Below, one piece after another: positions 52,496 through 62,163 of a stretch of DNA of 64,000 bases. Both the position numbers and the translations under genes were made by a program. Source of the DNA: JAICSD01 sp035637115. Lineage in GTDB: Bacteria; Acidobacteriota; Vicinamibacteria; Vicinamibacterales; 2-12-FULL-66-21. The stretch spans positions 20,448 to 84,447 of the forward strand of contig DASPXV010000108.1 of NCBI GenBank assembly GCA_035637115.1, read 5' to 3'. The number at the start of each line of letters is the position of its first letter. Position 1 is the first letter of the stretch. A model generated the notes under the pieces. It was not told the origin of the DNA. It saw only the letters and a list, made by a program, of their open reading frames with translations, and did no database searches.

Positions 52496-52963
52496 TTATC
52501 GCCGTACCAGCGTGGATTGTATAAACGCCTCGATGTCCGCAGCGGGGCGCGCACCGGTCGTCCGTCCCTGCTCCCGGCCAGCGCCGAACACGGACATCGT
52601 GGGAATGGAGCGGATGTTGAAACGCTCGCCTAACTCCGGGATGGCGTCCGTGTTCACCTTCAACACGAGATAGCGCCCGGCGTTCGCGGCCGCGACGCGC
52701 GCGAGCTCGGGGGCAACCATCCGGCACGGCCCGCACCACGGCGCCCAGAAATCGACGACGACGGGAATGTCGGAGCTCGCGATGGCCGCATCGAATGACG
52801 CGGCGTCCGGCGTTTCGATCGCCGCGGCCGGCGGAGTCAGCGGCGTTTGGCACTTCCCGCACCGCGTGCCGGATGTGAGCCGCGAGAACGCCTGGCGGTT
52901 GCGCTGCCCGCACGAGGGACACGCCACCACGACGCCTTTCGAATCGAGAGTCAGATCAGCCAT
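52496..52963 (-). CDS. Thioredoxin 2-like protein with N-terminal zinc ribbon
   Basis: 155 aa from ATG 52963. Cysteines 15, 18, 35 and 38 (CPSCGQ, CGKCQT) form the TrxC-type zinc ribbon. The thioredoxin domain follows with WCGPC at 76-80 and the cis-Pro in IPTMSVF. An ATG at 52978 adds five residues and cannot be ruled out. Reductant for cytoplasmic disulfides. It overlaps the upstream GT4 gene by 8 bp. Confidence 0.9.
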   Translation of the reverse strand: MADLTLDSKGVVVACPSCGQRNRQAFSRLTSGTRCGKCQTPLTPPAAAIETPDAASFDAAIASSDIPVVVDFWAPWCGPCRMVAPELARVAAANAGRYLVLKVNTDAIPELGERFNIRSIPTMSVFGAGREQGRTTGARPAADIEAFIQSTLVRR

Positions 52964-54104
52964 GTGCGCGCGCCACATCGTGAATCAATTCGACCAGCCG
53001 TCGCCGGTGGACGTCAGGGTCGGCATCTCGTTCAATCTTACGGCGGGCGGCTCTGCCCATCGATTCGCGCAGCTCAGCCGAGGAGATCAGTCGATCGAGC
53101 GCTGCGACGAGATCCGGGATATGCCCGAGTCGCACGAGGATTCCTGTCTCGCCGTCGTGGACGATCTCGGGGACCGCATTCAACTGGCTGCCGATTGCGG
53201 GAAGTCCCGCGGCCGCCGCTTCCTGGAAGACGAGCCCGAACGCTTCATTGCGCGTCGGCATGACGAAGATGTCGGCCGAGTGCCACGCTGCCGTCCACTC
53301 GGCCGTCTGTCCTCCCACGCCGCGCTGCTGCCGCACGCCCGCCGGCAGCGCGCTGCCGATCGGCCATCCCGTCACCAGCGTGAGGTCGGCCCTGCGCGCG
53401 AATTCCCCGGTTTCCCACGCGTGGAGTAGATCGTAGCCACCCTTCCGCGGGAAGTCGCCACCCACGAACAGGCAGTGGGGCCGCGAATTGCCTCGCGCGC
53501 GCCGCTCCTCGATCCATTTCGCGTCGAACAGGTCGAGCATCACCGGATTCGGCATCACGTGAATCGGCGTCGTGCAATCCGGGTACATGCGCCGTACATC
53601 TCGGTCGGCCCAGTGAGATGTGGACACGATCGCTGCGGCACGCCGCAGGATCTCCCCATCCCGCCGGACATTGAACGCCAGCGACCATCGCTCGGCGTCC
53701 GACTTCGCGTCCTGGAGCACGCACGTCTGCGTGCAGTCGAGCGACACGATCGACGGGCGGCGCGCCATCACGTCGAGGCTCGCGTACGCCGTCGCTTGCC
53801 GGTGGAAGTGGAGGACGTCGAAATGCTCGATGCCCCGCGCGAGCAGACGCCGCCTCGCGAGCAGGCCGCTGTTCCACTCGCGGCGGAACCGCGCCAGATC
53901 GACGTTGTGCTGTCCGGAAAAATCCGGCCAGAGCCGCGCGGACAGCACGCGGCGAATGAGCCGATCGCGCGCGCTGAGATGCTCGGTGAGCACGAAGTGC
54001 TCGGCGTGGATGTCGCGATCGTCGGTGAACGCGCGACGCAGCCACGACGCGTACGACAGCAGCCCAAGGATGCCGCCGTTCACGAACGCCACGCGCGGCG
54101 TCAT
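52956..54104 (-). CDS. GT4-family glycosyltransferase
   Basis: 382 aa. The acceptor half VAFVNGGILGLLSYASWLRR lacks the usual GG loop and carries HFHRQATAYASLDV. The donor half is LFVGGDFPRKGGYDLLHAW and E-x7-E in TRNEAFGLVFQEAAAAG. GT-B fold and motif order support a true glycosyltransferase; substrate unknown. Confidence 0.84.
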   Translation of the reverse strand: MTPRVAFVNGGILGLLSYASWLRRAFTDDRDIHAEHFVLTEHLSARDRLIRRVLSARLWPDFSGQHNVDLARFRREWNSGLLARRRLLARGIEHFDVLHFHRQATAYASLDVMARRPSIVSLDCTQTCVLQDAKSDAERWSLAFNVRRDGEILRRAAAIVSTSHWADRDVRRMYPDCTTPIHVMPNPVMLDLFDAKWIEERRARGNSRPHCLFVGGDFPRKGGYDLLHAWETGEFARRADLTLVTGWPIGSALPAGVRQQRGVGGQTAEWTAAWHSADIFVMPTRNEAFGLVFQEAAAAGLPAIGSQLNAVPEIVHDGETGILVRLGHIPDLVAALDRLISSAELRESMGRAARRKIERDADPDVHRRRLVELIHDVARAHG

Positions 54105-54110
54105 CAGGAG

Positions 54111-54866
54111 TCAGTCGGAGACTGCGAGCTCGCCGGGGACGATCGGCCTGGTGCGCGGCAACAGCCCGCGTCGCGCCATGTTGCCCACCCAGGCGAGGAT
54201 GCCGACGAAGACCGCCAGCTTGAATGTGTCCATCGCCTGCGTGCGCGGCAGGATCTTCCAGAGCAGCCACAGGACCGGTTGCGCGATGCACACCGCCCAT
54301 ACCGATCCGTAGAAGTACCGCCGCTCGTGTCCTTCCCCCTTCGTCGAGGCCTTGACGCGCGGCAACTGCCCGAGCGCGCCGAGCAGCCAGATGGTGCCGG
54401 CCATCGGAAAGTACGCCGTTTCGTACATCTGCCGCAGCCGCCACTCGCCCGTCGCGATTGCGTACACGAGGCCGGCGATGTTCAGCAGCGCGAAGGTAAT
54501 CGCCTCGCTCCAGGCCATCGTGTAGCAGATGCGGCGATACAACGGGTTCGGACGATCTTCTGTAAAGCGGATGATGTAGGGGCACGGTTCGACGCCCGGC
54601 AACTTGCCGAGAAACCCGGCGATGCCCGTGCCGGTCAGCACGGCAGCCATCCACGCGGCCATCCGCGCGTTGAACCCGTGCTCGAACAACGTGAACGTCA
54701 TCGGACCCGGGGCGATGAAGAACACGAAGATCCAGATCGGAAGATGGTTCAGGCGATAGCTGACTTTGTTCCGCTCGCGGATGGGGCGATCGGACGCGAG
54801 CTCGACGCGGCGCGCGTGGCCATGTGACTGTTCGTATGAAGGCGGAAGAATCGATCGGGGCAGCAC
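54111..54866 (-). CDS. Conserved membrane protein of unknown function
   Basis: 251 aa from GTG 54866; other in-frame starts are absent before the first helix. Five or six hydrophobic helices: LPIWIFVFFIAPGPMTFTLF, WMAAVLTGTGIAGFLGKL, AITFALLNIAGLVYAIAT, TIWLLGALGQL, WAVCIAQPVLWLLWKIL and FVGILAWVGNMA. A conserved-looking EPCPYIIRFTEDRPNPLYRR loop lies between. I do not recognise the family. It is the promoter-distal-looking first gene of the long minus block, 6 bp before the GT4 gene. Confidence 0.65.
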   Translation of the reverse strand: MLPRSILPPSYEQSHGHARRVELASDRPIRERNKVSYRLNHLPIWIFVFFIAPGPMTFTLFEHGFNARMAAWMAAVLTGTGIAGFLGKLPGVEPCPYIIRFTEDRPNPLYRRICYTMAWSEAITFALLNIAGLVYAIATGEWRLRQMYETAYFPMAGTIWLLGALGQLPRVKASTKGEGHERRYFYGSVWAVCIAQPVLWLLWKILPRTQAMDTFKLAVFVGILAWVGNMARRGLLPRTRPIVPGELAVSD

Positions 54867-54879
54867 TGGACCTCGTACT

Positions 54880-55818
54880 CTAACAGAGCCAGAGCAAATG
54901 CGGCCACGCGGCGTTGCGCCATTCGTCGAGCGGCCGCAACAGCGCGTCGGCGGCTATCGCGGGATTCATCGCGCGGCGATAAACCGCCGGCGTCGCGTCG
55001 ATCGTCCAGCCGCGATAGCCGTGATCGAGCAGCGCGCGAATGCACGAGTGCGGATCCACGCCGCGCGCCTGAAGCAGCGAAGGATGCAGCTCCAGCAGCA
55101 CGGAACGATAACGCCTGCTCGCGAGACCGTCCCGCATCCCCGCGATCACGAGATCCTCGGCACCCTCGACGTCGATTTTCACGATATCGATCGATGGCAA
55201 TGCGCCCGTGAGATCATCGAGAGAGCTGGCCGGCACGTCGAAGCGGCGATTGCCCTGACTTCCCGCGCTTGTCGCGATGCTGGTAATGCCGCGATTCGCA
55301 TCCGTGTCCGCATAACCGACGAGCGTCATATGACCAGTTCCCGCTGCCGCCGCCATCTGCATCGACTGCACGTGCGCAAACCCATTGAGCGCGACGTTTC
55401 GCGTCAGCGCCTCGTACTGCCGGGGATCCGGCTCGAGCGAAATGACGCGGCCACGATCGCCCACCGCCGCCGCGGCAACCAGCGTGAAATATCCCCAGTT
55501 CGCACCGGCATCAACAGCCGCGCTCCCGGCGTGCAGTTGCTGCTGGAACACGCGCGTGACGGGAGGCTCGTACAGGCCGGTGAAACAGACTTCGCGAGAG
55601 AGCTGATCGGAAAGATCGCAGTCGAAGCGCGCACCGCCGAGATCGTCCGCCAGCGCACCGACAAAACGCCCGCGGCGCGGTGCGATCGTGGAAAGCGCGC
55701 AATAACGGCCGCGTGGCAGCCGGCGCAGGACGCTGCGAACGGCGCGCACTGTCCATGGCAAGACGAGCCGGCCAGAGGTGGGCATGCGCGCTGTCAGTCT
55801 AACCCGCTCATCGTGCAC
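54880..55818 (-). CDS. FkbM-family SAM methyltransferase
   Basis: 312 aa from GTG 55818, or 301 aa from ATG 55785. SAM loop AAVDAGANWGYFTLVAAAAV, then VISLEPDPRQYEALTRNVAL and the FkbM strand IDIVKIDVEGAEDLVIAGMR. It likely methylates a hydroxyl of a sugar or glycolipid. It is divergent from the ADOP permease, with about 40 bp between, and 13 bp upstream of the membrane gene. Confidence 0.83.
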   Translation of the reverse strand: MHDERVRLTARMPTSGRLVLPWTVRAVRSVLRRLPRGRYCALSTIAPRRGRFVGALADDLGGARFDCDLSDQLSREVCFTGLYEPPVTRVFQQQLHAGSAAVDAGANWGYFTLVAAAAVGDRGRVISLEPDPRQYEALTRNVALNGFAHVQSMQMAAAAGTGHMTLVGYADTDANRGITSIATSAGSQGNRRFDVPASSLDDLTGALPSIDIVKIDVEGAEDLVIAGMRDGLASRRYRSVLLELHPSLLQARGVDPHSCIRALLDHGYRGWTIDATPAVYRRAMNPAIAADALLRPLDEWRNAAWPHLLWLC

Positions 55819-55859
55819 GGGATGGAACTTTGAAGCGTTGGCGTCCGTTCCAGCTCTGT

Positions 55860-58313
55860 ATGGATTCCCTCTGGCAGGACGCGCGGCTCGGCGTACGGGC
55901 GCTGTTGAAGGCGCCGCTGTTCACGGCCGCTGTCGTCATTACGCTGGGACTCGGGATCGGCGCGAACGCAGCAGTCTTCACCATCGTCAACCGGATGCTG
56001 CTGAAGCCGTTGCCGGTCCGGGATCCGGGTGGTTTATACGTGCTCGCCGTGCAGCACGAGGGGAATGAAGATCCCCATGACGTCTCGTGGCTCGACTATC
56101 AGGATTTTCGCGACAAGAGCGGTGCGTTCGAGGACCTCGCGGCGTACGACATCAACTTCGTGGCGCTGAGCGCCGACAACCGCGCCGAGCGCATCCTGGT
56201 CAGCTATGTCACCAGCAATTACTTCTCGATGCTCGCCGTCCCGCCGGCGCTGGGTCGAATGCTGCAGCCGGGAGACGCGAAGGAGCCGGGGCGCGATCCG
56301 ATCATCATCCTCGGCCACTCGTACTGGCAGAGGCGCTTCAACAGCGATCCATCCGTCGTCGGTCGCGGCGTCATCGTCAACGGCAAGCCCTTCACCGTTG
56401 CGGGCGTCGTCCCGGAATCGTTCCAGGGTACCTACGCGCTCGTGGAGTTCGACGCGTATATGCCGTTTTCGATGGAAGCGCCCGAGGCGTACAAAGAGAT
56501 GACGACGAAGCGCGACGCGCATTCGATGCACGTCATTGGCCGCCTCAAGCCCGGGCTCGGACAGAAGCAGGCACAGGCGGCCGTCACCGTGCTCGCGCGG
56601 CAGCTCGAAGCGCAGTATCCGGCGACGAACAAGACGGTGCGCGCGCGACTGATTCGCGAACGCCTGGCGCGTCCTGAAGCGAACAGTGCGGACCAGACGC
56701 CGATCGTTGCCGGCATCTTCCTCGTGCTCGTCGGCCTCGTGCTGCTCGTCGCGTGCGTGAACGTGATCAACTTGATCATGGTCAGAGCGACGACGAGGCA
56801 GCGGGAGATCGCCGTGCGGGCGGCGCTCGGCGCCGGACGCCGGCGCCTCGTCCAGCAGATGCTCACCGAGAGCGTGATTCTCGCGCTGCTCGGCGGCGCC
56901 ATGGGTGCGATCGTGGGACGCGCTGCATCCTCGATGATCGCTGCGATCCGCTTGCCGGGAGACCTGCCTTTCCGTTTCGACCTGACGTACGACTGGCGCG
57001 TGTTCGGTTATATCGCCGCCGTGGCGCTGGGCGCGGGCATCGGCGTCGGCCTGCTGCCGGCGCTGCGCTCGTCACGAACCGATTTGAACTCCGTGCTGCG
57101 CGAAGGGGGACGCGGCGCGTCGGAAGGAGGCGCCCGGCAGCGGGCGCGAAGCGTGCTGGTGGTCGCGCAGGTGGCCGTGTCGCTCGTCCTGCTCGTCGCG
57201 GCGGCGCTGTTCGTGCGCAGCATGCAGAACGCGGAGTCGATCGACCTTGGCTTCGATCCCACGCACGTGTTGAACGCGTCGGTTGACGTCTCGCAGCAGG
57301 GCTATGACGAAGCGCGCGGGCGCGCGTTCTTCGACGAATTGCTGCGGCGCGCCAAGGCGCTGCCGGGTGTGCAAAGCGCGAGCCTCGCATTTTCGGTGCC
57401 GCTTGGGTACTACAACAGCTCGGCATTCCTCGAAATCGAGGGACAGCCCGCCACGACAAGCGCACGCCGGCCGACCGCTGGCGTCAACGTGGTCAGCCCC
57501 GAGTACATCGACACCATCCGCCCTCGCCTCGTGAAGGGACGGTTCATTTCGCCGCAGGATGACGAGCGCGGACGCCGTGTCGCCGTGGTGAACGAGTACA
57601 TGGCGCAGCGGTTCTGGCCGAACCAGGATCCGATCGGCAAGCGGTTCCGGTCCACGGACTTCAAGAACGAGTGGATTGAGATCGTGGGCGCGGTCCGGAA
57701 TGGAAAGCAGACGGGTCTCTTCAGCGATCCCTCGGCGTACTTCTATCTGCCGATCGCGCAGCATTACAAATCGCTGCGCGCGCTGCAGGTGCGCACTGCC
57801 GGGGATCCCGCGACGCTCGCGCCGCTGATCGCGAAGGAGATTCGCTCGCTCGATCCGGACCTCCCGATGTTCGACGTGATCACGATGGAGCGAATGATCG
57901 AGGGGCCGAACGGCTTCTTTCTGCTCCGGATGGGCGCGCTGTTCGGCGCCGCGCTGGGCATTCTGGGCCTCGCGCTTGCGCTCGTGGGCGTCTACGGCGT
58001 GGTGTCGTACGCAGCCAGCCAGCGCACGCAGGAAATCGGCGTACGCATGGCGCTCGGCGCCAGCCGCCCGGATATCCTCCGCCTCGTGCTCGGACGCGGA
58101 CTGCTCTTGATCGCCATCGGCGTCGGTGCCGGCGTCGGCGCGGCCCTCGCGGTCTCCAGGCTGCTCTCCAACTTCCTCTTCAACGTTTCCGCGACGGACC
58201 CCCTCACGTTCGTCTGCGTACCGCTGCTGCTCGGGACGATGGCGCTGGTCGCGTCATACGTTCCGGCGTTCCGCGCCACCCGGATCGATCCCGCCGCCGC
58301 CCTGCGACAGTGA
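55860..58313 (+). CDS. ADOP-type (acidobacterial duplicated orphan permease) MacB-like permease
   Basis: 817 aa from ATG 55860 (MDSLWQDARLGVRALLKAPL); a TTG extension to 55830 is possible. Layout: N-terminal helix (AAVVITLGLGIGANAAVFTI), MacB periplasmic core domain, FtsX permease half (LVGLVLLVACVNVINLIMVR, then EIAVRAALGAGRRRL), a second core, and a second FtsX half ending in a SYVPAFRATRIDPAAALRQ motif. These duplicated permeases lack an adjacent ATPase gene; none is here either. Function unknown, perhaps export or envelope mechanotransmission. Confidence 0.92.
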   Translation: MDSLWQDARLGVRALLKAPLFTAAVVITLGLGIGANAAVFTIVNRMLLKPLPVRDPGGLYVLAVQHEGNEDPHDVSWLDYQDFRDKSGAFEDLAAYDINFVALSADNRAERILVSYVTSNYFSMLAVPPALGRMLQPGDAKEPGRDPIIILGHSYWQRRFNSDPSVVGRGVIVNGKPFTVAGVVPESFQGTYALVEFDAYMPFSMEAPEAYKEMTTKRDAHSMHVIGRLKPGLGQKQAQAAVTVLARQLEAQYPATNKTVRARLIRERLARPEANSADQTPIVAGIFLVLVGLVLLVACVNVINLIMVRATTRQREIAVRAALGAGRRRLVQQMLTESVILALLGGAMGAIVGRAASSMIAAIRLPGDLPFRFDLTYDWRVFGYIAAVALGAGIGVGLLPALRSSRTDLNSVLREGGRGASEGGARQRARSVLVVAQVAVSLVLLVAAALFVRSMQNAESIDLGFDPTHVLNASVDVSQQGYDEARGRAFFDELLRRAKALPGVQSASLAFSVPLGYYNSSAFLEIEGQPATTSARRPTAGVNVVSPEYIDTIRPRLVKGRFISPQDDERGRRVAVVNEYMAQRFWPNQDPIGKRFRSTDFKNEWIEIVGAVRNGKQTGLFSDPSAYFYLPIAQHYKSLRALQVRTAGDPATLAPLIAKEIRSLDPDLPMFDVITMERMIEGPNGFFLLRMGALFGAALGILGLALALVGVYGVVSYAASQRTQEIGVRMALGASRPDILRLVLGRGLLLIAIGVGAGVGAALAVSRLLSNFLFNVSATDPLTFVCVPLLLGTMALVASYVPAFRATRIDPAAALRQ

Positions 58314-58344
58314 ATCCCTGATCGCGGATTAGGGATAATGAGCC

Positions 58345-59469
58345 GTGCGGACGCGCGTTCTGCTCGGTGTACTGGCAATCGTGTCCCTCGTGGCGGTGTT
58401 CACCACGCGCGTGTCGCGGAAGATGCCGGACTTCGAGGTCTACTGGACCGCGGGCTCGCGCGCGCTCGCGGCGGAACCGCTGTATCGCGAGTCCGACGGC
58501 CATTATCAATTCAAATACCTGCCGGCGTTCGCGCTCTTGACGTCGCCACTTGCGAAGGCGCCGCTGCCGGCGGCCAAGGGCGCGTGGTTTGCCTTGTCTG
58601 CCGTGCTGATGGTCGTGTTGCTCGCGCTGAGCCTGCAGGCGCTGCCTGACGTGCGGCGGCCACCCGCGCTGCTCGTGGTCCTGACGTTCCTCACGATGGC
58701 AAAGTTCTACGCGCACGAGCTGGTGCTCGGGCAGGTCAACCTGTTGTTCGGCGTCATCGTCACTCTAGCCCTCGTCTGGATGCGCAACGGGCGCGACGCC
58801 GCCGCAGGAGCGCTGCTTGCGCTGGCGATCGTCGTCAAACCGTACGCGGCGATCTTTGCGCCATGGGCCGCGACGCGGCGCAACCGCAGCGCCTTCGTCG
58901 CGATGGCCGCGGGCATCATTCTTTTCCTGCTCCTTCCGGCCGTTCGATATGGGTGGAATGGAAACCTCCGCCTGCTTGCCGACTGGTGGAACACCGTGAC
59001 GTCCACCACGGCGCCGAATCTGATGAACCCGGACAACGTGTCGCTGAGCGCGATGTTCACGCGATGGCTCGGCGTGCAGTCCCCCGCGGGCGCCATCGCG
59101 GCCGTGGCGGGAGCAGTTCTGGTCGCCGTTGCAGGTGTCGTCATCGTTGCGCGCGGGAAGCTGAAAACGCCGGACACCCTCGAAGGTGCACTGCTGCTCC
59201 TGCTCATCCCGCTGCTGTCGCCACAGGGATGGGATTACGTGTTTCTCATTGGTACGCCCGCCGTGATGCTGCTGATCAATTACCTGCCGGCGCTTCCACG
59301 CGGATTGCGCTACGCCACGGTTGCATCGATCGCCATCGTCGCGCTGAGCATTTTCGATCTGATGGGACGTGAGGCCTACACCACGTTCATGCGTCTATCC
59401 GTCATCACCGTGCTCGCGATCGTAGAGGTGGCCGCGCTCGCCGCGCTGCGGTTCCGGCGGGCCGCGTGA
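58345..59469 (+). CDS. GT87/DUF2029-like membrane glycosyltransferase
   Basis: 374 aa, GTG start at 58345, about ten helices. The GT87 look is supported by MPDFEVYWTAGSRALAAEPL with the DFxxYW-type acidic motif after the first helix, then YLPAFALLTSPLAKAPL and FYAHELVLGQVNLLFGVIVT, and LLSPQGWDYVFLIGTPAVML. Members use polyprenyl-phosphate sugars in the outer leaflet. It starts 31 bp after the permease stop and is followed by the aminopeptidase with a 1-bp gap. Confidence 0.8.
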   Translation: MRTRVLLGVLAIVSLVAVFTTRVSRKMPDFEVYWTAGSRALAAEPLYRESDGHYQFKYLPAFALLTSPLAKAPLPAAKGAWFALSAVLMVVLLALSLQALPDVRRPPALLVVLTFLTMAKFYAHELVLGQVNLLFGVIVTLALVWMRNGRDAAAGALLALAIVVKPYAAIFAPWAATRRNRSAFVAMAAGIILFLLLPAVRYGWNGNLRLLADWWNTVTSTTAPNLMNPDNVSLSAMFTRWLGVQSPAGAIAAVAGAVLVAVAGVVIVARGKLKTPDTLEGALLLLLIPLLSPQGWDYVFLIGTPAVMLLINYLPALPRGLRYATVASIAIVALSIFDLMGREAYTTFMRLSVITVLAIVEVAALAALRFRRAA

Positions 59470-59470
59470 G

Positions 59471-62122
59471 ATGATGCTGCTGATGCGCGGCGCGGCCCTC
59501 GCCTCGATGCTGGCGCTCACGGTTCAAGTGCGGCTCGATCCCGAACTCGGTATCAGCGAGACGCTGGCGCACGAGCGATCGGCGCGGTTGTCGAACGTGC
59601 GCTACGATCTCGCGTTCACGATTCCGGAAGCGCGCACGCAGCCGGTGACCGGCCGCGCGTTAATCCGCTTCACACTCTCCGCCGCGAGCGAGCCGCTCGT
59701 CCTCGACTACCAACCCGACAAGTCCGGCTTTCTTCGGTCCGTCGAAGCGAACGCCCGCGAAGTCGCGGTCCGCCAGGTGAACGGCCACATTGTCATTCCA
59801 GCGGACGCCCTGCGTGCCGGGGAGAACAGCGTTACGCTCGACTTCAATGCTGGCGATGGTCCGCTCAATCGCAGCGACGATTTTCTCTATACGATCTTCG
59901 TTCCCGCGCGAGCGCACCAGGCATTCCCATGCTTCGATCAACCGGACTTGAAAACGCGCTGGTCTGTCGCGCTCGACGTTCCCGAAGGGTGGCAGGCGCT
60001 GGGGAACGGCGCCGAGCTGTCGCGCGAAACCGGAGGCGGCCGCACGCGCGTCCGGTTTGCCGGGACGCAGCCCGTCTCGACCTATCTGTTTGCGTTCGCT
60101 GCCGGCAAGTTCTCGGTCGAACAGGCGGAGCGTGGCGGACGCACGTTCCGAATGTTCCACCGCGAGACGGACGCCGCGAAGGTCGCGCGGAATCGTGACG
60201 CCATCTTCGATCTGCACGCCGGCGCGCTGGCCTGGCTCGAGGAGTACACCGGGATCCCGTATCCGTTTGGAAAGTTCGATTTCCTGCTCGTTCCGGCCTT
60301 CCAGTTCGGCGGGATGGAGCACCCGGGCGCCATCTTCTACAACGCGAACGGTCTCATGCTCGACGAAAGCGCGACGCAGGACCAGATGCTCGCGCGCGCG
60401 AGCGTGATCGCCCACGAGACCGCGCATATGTGGTTCGGGGACCTGGTCACGATGCAATGGTTCTCGGACGTGTGGTTGAAGGAGGTTTTCGCCAACCATA
60501 TGGCGGCGAAGATCGTGAATCCCGCATTTCCGGCGATCAACCACGAGCTGCGGTACCTGGTCGAGTATTACCCGGCGGCGTACGCCGTCGATCGGACGGC
60601 AGGTACGAACGAGATCCGGCAGCCGCTCAAGAATCTCAGCGACGCGGGCACTCTCTACGGCGGGATCATCTATCAGAAGGCGCCGATCGTGATGCGACAG
60701 CTGGAAACGCTGGTCGGATCCGAGGCATTCAGGGACGGCCTGCGTGAGTACCTGCGCAAGTACTCGTTCGGGAACGCGACGTGGCCGGACTTGATTGCCA
60801 TTCTCGACTCACGCACGCCGGAAGACCTCGCGGCGTGGAGTCATGCGTGGGTCGAGGAGCGGGGCCGTCCGATCATCACGACGGAGGTTTCGTTTTCGAA
60901 TGGGAAGATCAGCCGCCTCGCGTTCACGCAGCGGGATCCATATCCGGATCGCGGACTCACCTGGAACCAGCGGTTCAAGGTGGCGCTCGGCGGACCGAAA
61001 ACCACGCTGGTGCCGGTGCAGTTGAAAACACGGCGCGTCGAGGTGCCGGAGGCGCGCGGACTTCCCGCACGTTTCGTGCTGCCAAACGGCGGCGGCATCG
61101 CGTACGGCGAATTTCACCTGGATTCGACCAGCCTGGCGTGGCTCCTCGCGAATCTTCCATCCCTCGACGACGAGCTGACGCGTGCCAGCGCGTGGGTCAC
61201 GTTGTGGGACGCCGTGCTGGATGGCGCAGTGAAGCCGGGACCGTTTCTCGACCTCGCGATAGAAGCCCTCAAGGTCGAGAAGAACGAATTGAATACGGCG
61301 CGCTTGGTCTCGTACGTCCGCGACGCCTACTGGCGTTACTCAGCGCCCGCTACGCGGACAGCGTTAGCGCCCCGACTGGAAGCCGTCCTGCGGACCGGTC
61401 TCGACGCCGCGTCTTCTCAAAGTTTGAAGTCCGTCTGGTTTTCGGCGCTGCGCGATATCGCGCAGACACCGGCGACGCTCGAGTGGCTGACGCGGGTGTG
61501 GAAGCAGGACGACAAGATTCCGGGACTGACGCTCGCCGAGACAGACTACATCCGCCTGGCAGAGGAGCTCGCGGTCCGCGATGTTCCGGAGGCCACCGCG
61601 ATTGTCGAGCAGCAGTACGAACGAACCAAAAATCCTGACCGCAAGGCACAGTTCGGGTTCGTCAGGCCAGCGCTGTCGGGCGATCCAAAGCGGCGCGACG
61701 TGTGGTTCGAGTCTCTGATGGATGCTGCCAACCGGCGCCGCGAGCCATGGGTGCTCGAAGGACTGCGCTACCTGCACCATCCGCTCCGGGCCGCGAATCC
61801 GTCGAAGTATCTTCTGACCAGCCTTCTGCTGCTGCGCGAGATCCAGCGGACGGGCGACATCTTCTTCCCGAAGCGCTGGATGGATGCGACGCTGAGCGGC
61901 TACCAGTCGCCCGAAGCGGCAACGATCGTTCGCCAGTTCCTGGCGAGCGTCCCGGTCGATTATCCGGAGCGCCTCCGCCGGATCATCCTGTCTTCAGCCG
62001 ACGATCTGTTTCGCGCCAGCCGCATCGTCCAAATCAGGGAGGTACCACGATCGCGCCGGCCGCGAGCGAGCACCGCGAGCGAGCCACGCGAACGCAGCGG
62101 GGCGAGCGGCCCCCGCGAGTGA
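59471..62122 (+). CDS. M1-family zinc aminopeptidase
   Basis: 883 aa. Signal-peptide-like start (LLMRGAALASMLALTVQV) suggests export. Exopeptidase motif GGMEHPG (variant of GAMEN), zinc site H315-E316-x-x-H319 in AHETAHMWFGDLV with Glu338 in WLKEVFA. The C-terminal ERAP1-like helical domain is present. The last 30 residues (EVPRSRRPRASTASEPRERS...) are low-complexity, GC-repeat-encoded, and may come from repeat insertion at the gene end. Confidence 0.92.
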   Translation: MMLLMRGAALASMLALTVQVRLDPELGISETLAHERSARLSNVRYDLAFTIPEARTQPVTGRALIRFTLSAASEPLVLDYQPDKSGFLRSVEANAREVAVRQVNGHIVIPADALRAGENSVTLDFNAGDGPLNRSDDFLYTIFVPARAHQAFPCFDQPDLKTRWSVALDVPEGWQALGNGAELSRETGGGRTRVRFAGTQPVSTYLFAFAAGKFSVEQAERGGRTFRMFHRETDAAKVARNRDAIFDLHAGALAWLEEYTGIPYPFGKFDFLLVPAFQFGGMEHPGAIFYNANGLMLDESATQDQMLARASVIAHETAHMWFGDLVTMQWFSDVWLKEVFANHMAAKIVNPAFPAINHELRYLVEYYPAAYAVDRTAGTNEIRQPLKNLSDAGTLYGGIIYQKAPIVMRQLETLVGSEAFRDGLREYLRKYSFGNATWPDLIAILDSRTPEDLAAWSHAWVEERGRPIITTEVSFSNGKISRLAFTQRDPYPDRGLTWNQRFKVALGGPKTTLVPVQLKTRRVEVPEARGLPARFVLPNGGGIAYGEFHLDSTSLAWLLANLPSLDDELTRASAWVTLWDAVLDGAVKPGPFLDLAIEALKVEKNELNTARLVSYVRDAYWRYSAPATRTALAPRLEAVLRTGLDAASSQSLKSVWFSALRDIAQTPATLEWLTRVWKQDDKIPGLTLAETDYIRLAEELAVRDVPEATAIVEQQYERTKNPDRKAQFGFVRPALSGDPKRRDVWFESLMDAANRRREPWVLEGLRYLHHPLRAANPSKYLLTSLLLLREIQRTGDIFFPKRWMDATLSGYQSPEAATIVRQFLASVPVDYPERLRRIILSSADDLFRASRIVQIREVPRSRRPRASTASEPRERSGASGPRE

Positions 62123-62135
62123 GCGTGTCGGGGAG

Positions 62136-62158
62136 TCCGAGGGGCAAAGCCCCTCGGA
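62136..62158. repeat. Perfect 10-bp hairpin at the ribosome-binding region of the asparaginase gene
   Basis: TCCGAGGGGC (62136-62145), loop AAA, GCCCCTCGGA (62149-62158), a perfect stem. It ends 5 bp before ATG 62164 and its right arm runs into the GGAGAG Shine-Dalgarno (62156-62161). Upstream, 62050-62125 carries GCGAGCGAGC-type repeats. CCGAGGGG-hairpins of this kind recur in many bacterial intergenic regions. Confidence 0.75.
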
Positions 62159-62163
62159 GAGAT

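Noticed and set aside
50459..52633. 724-aa plus-strand open frame opposite the E1 gene
   Set aside because: Antisense mirror of the fused E1; high GC3 keeps the frame open, no recognisable domain.
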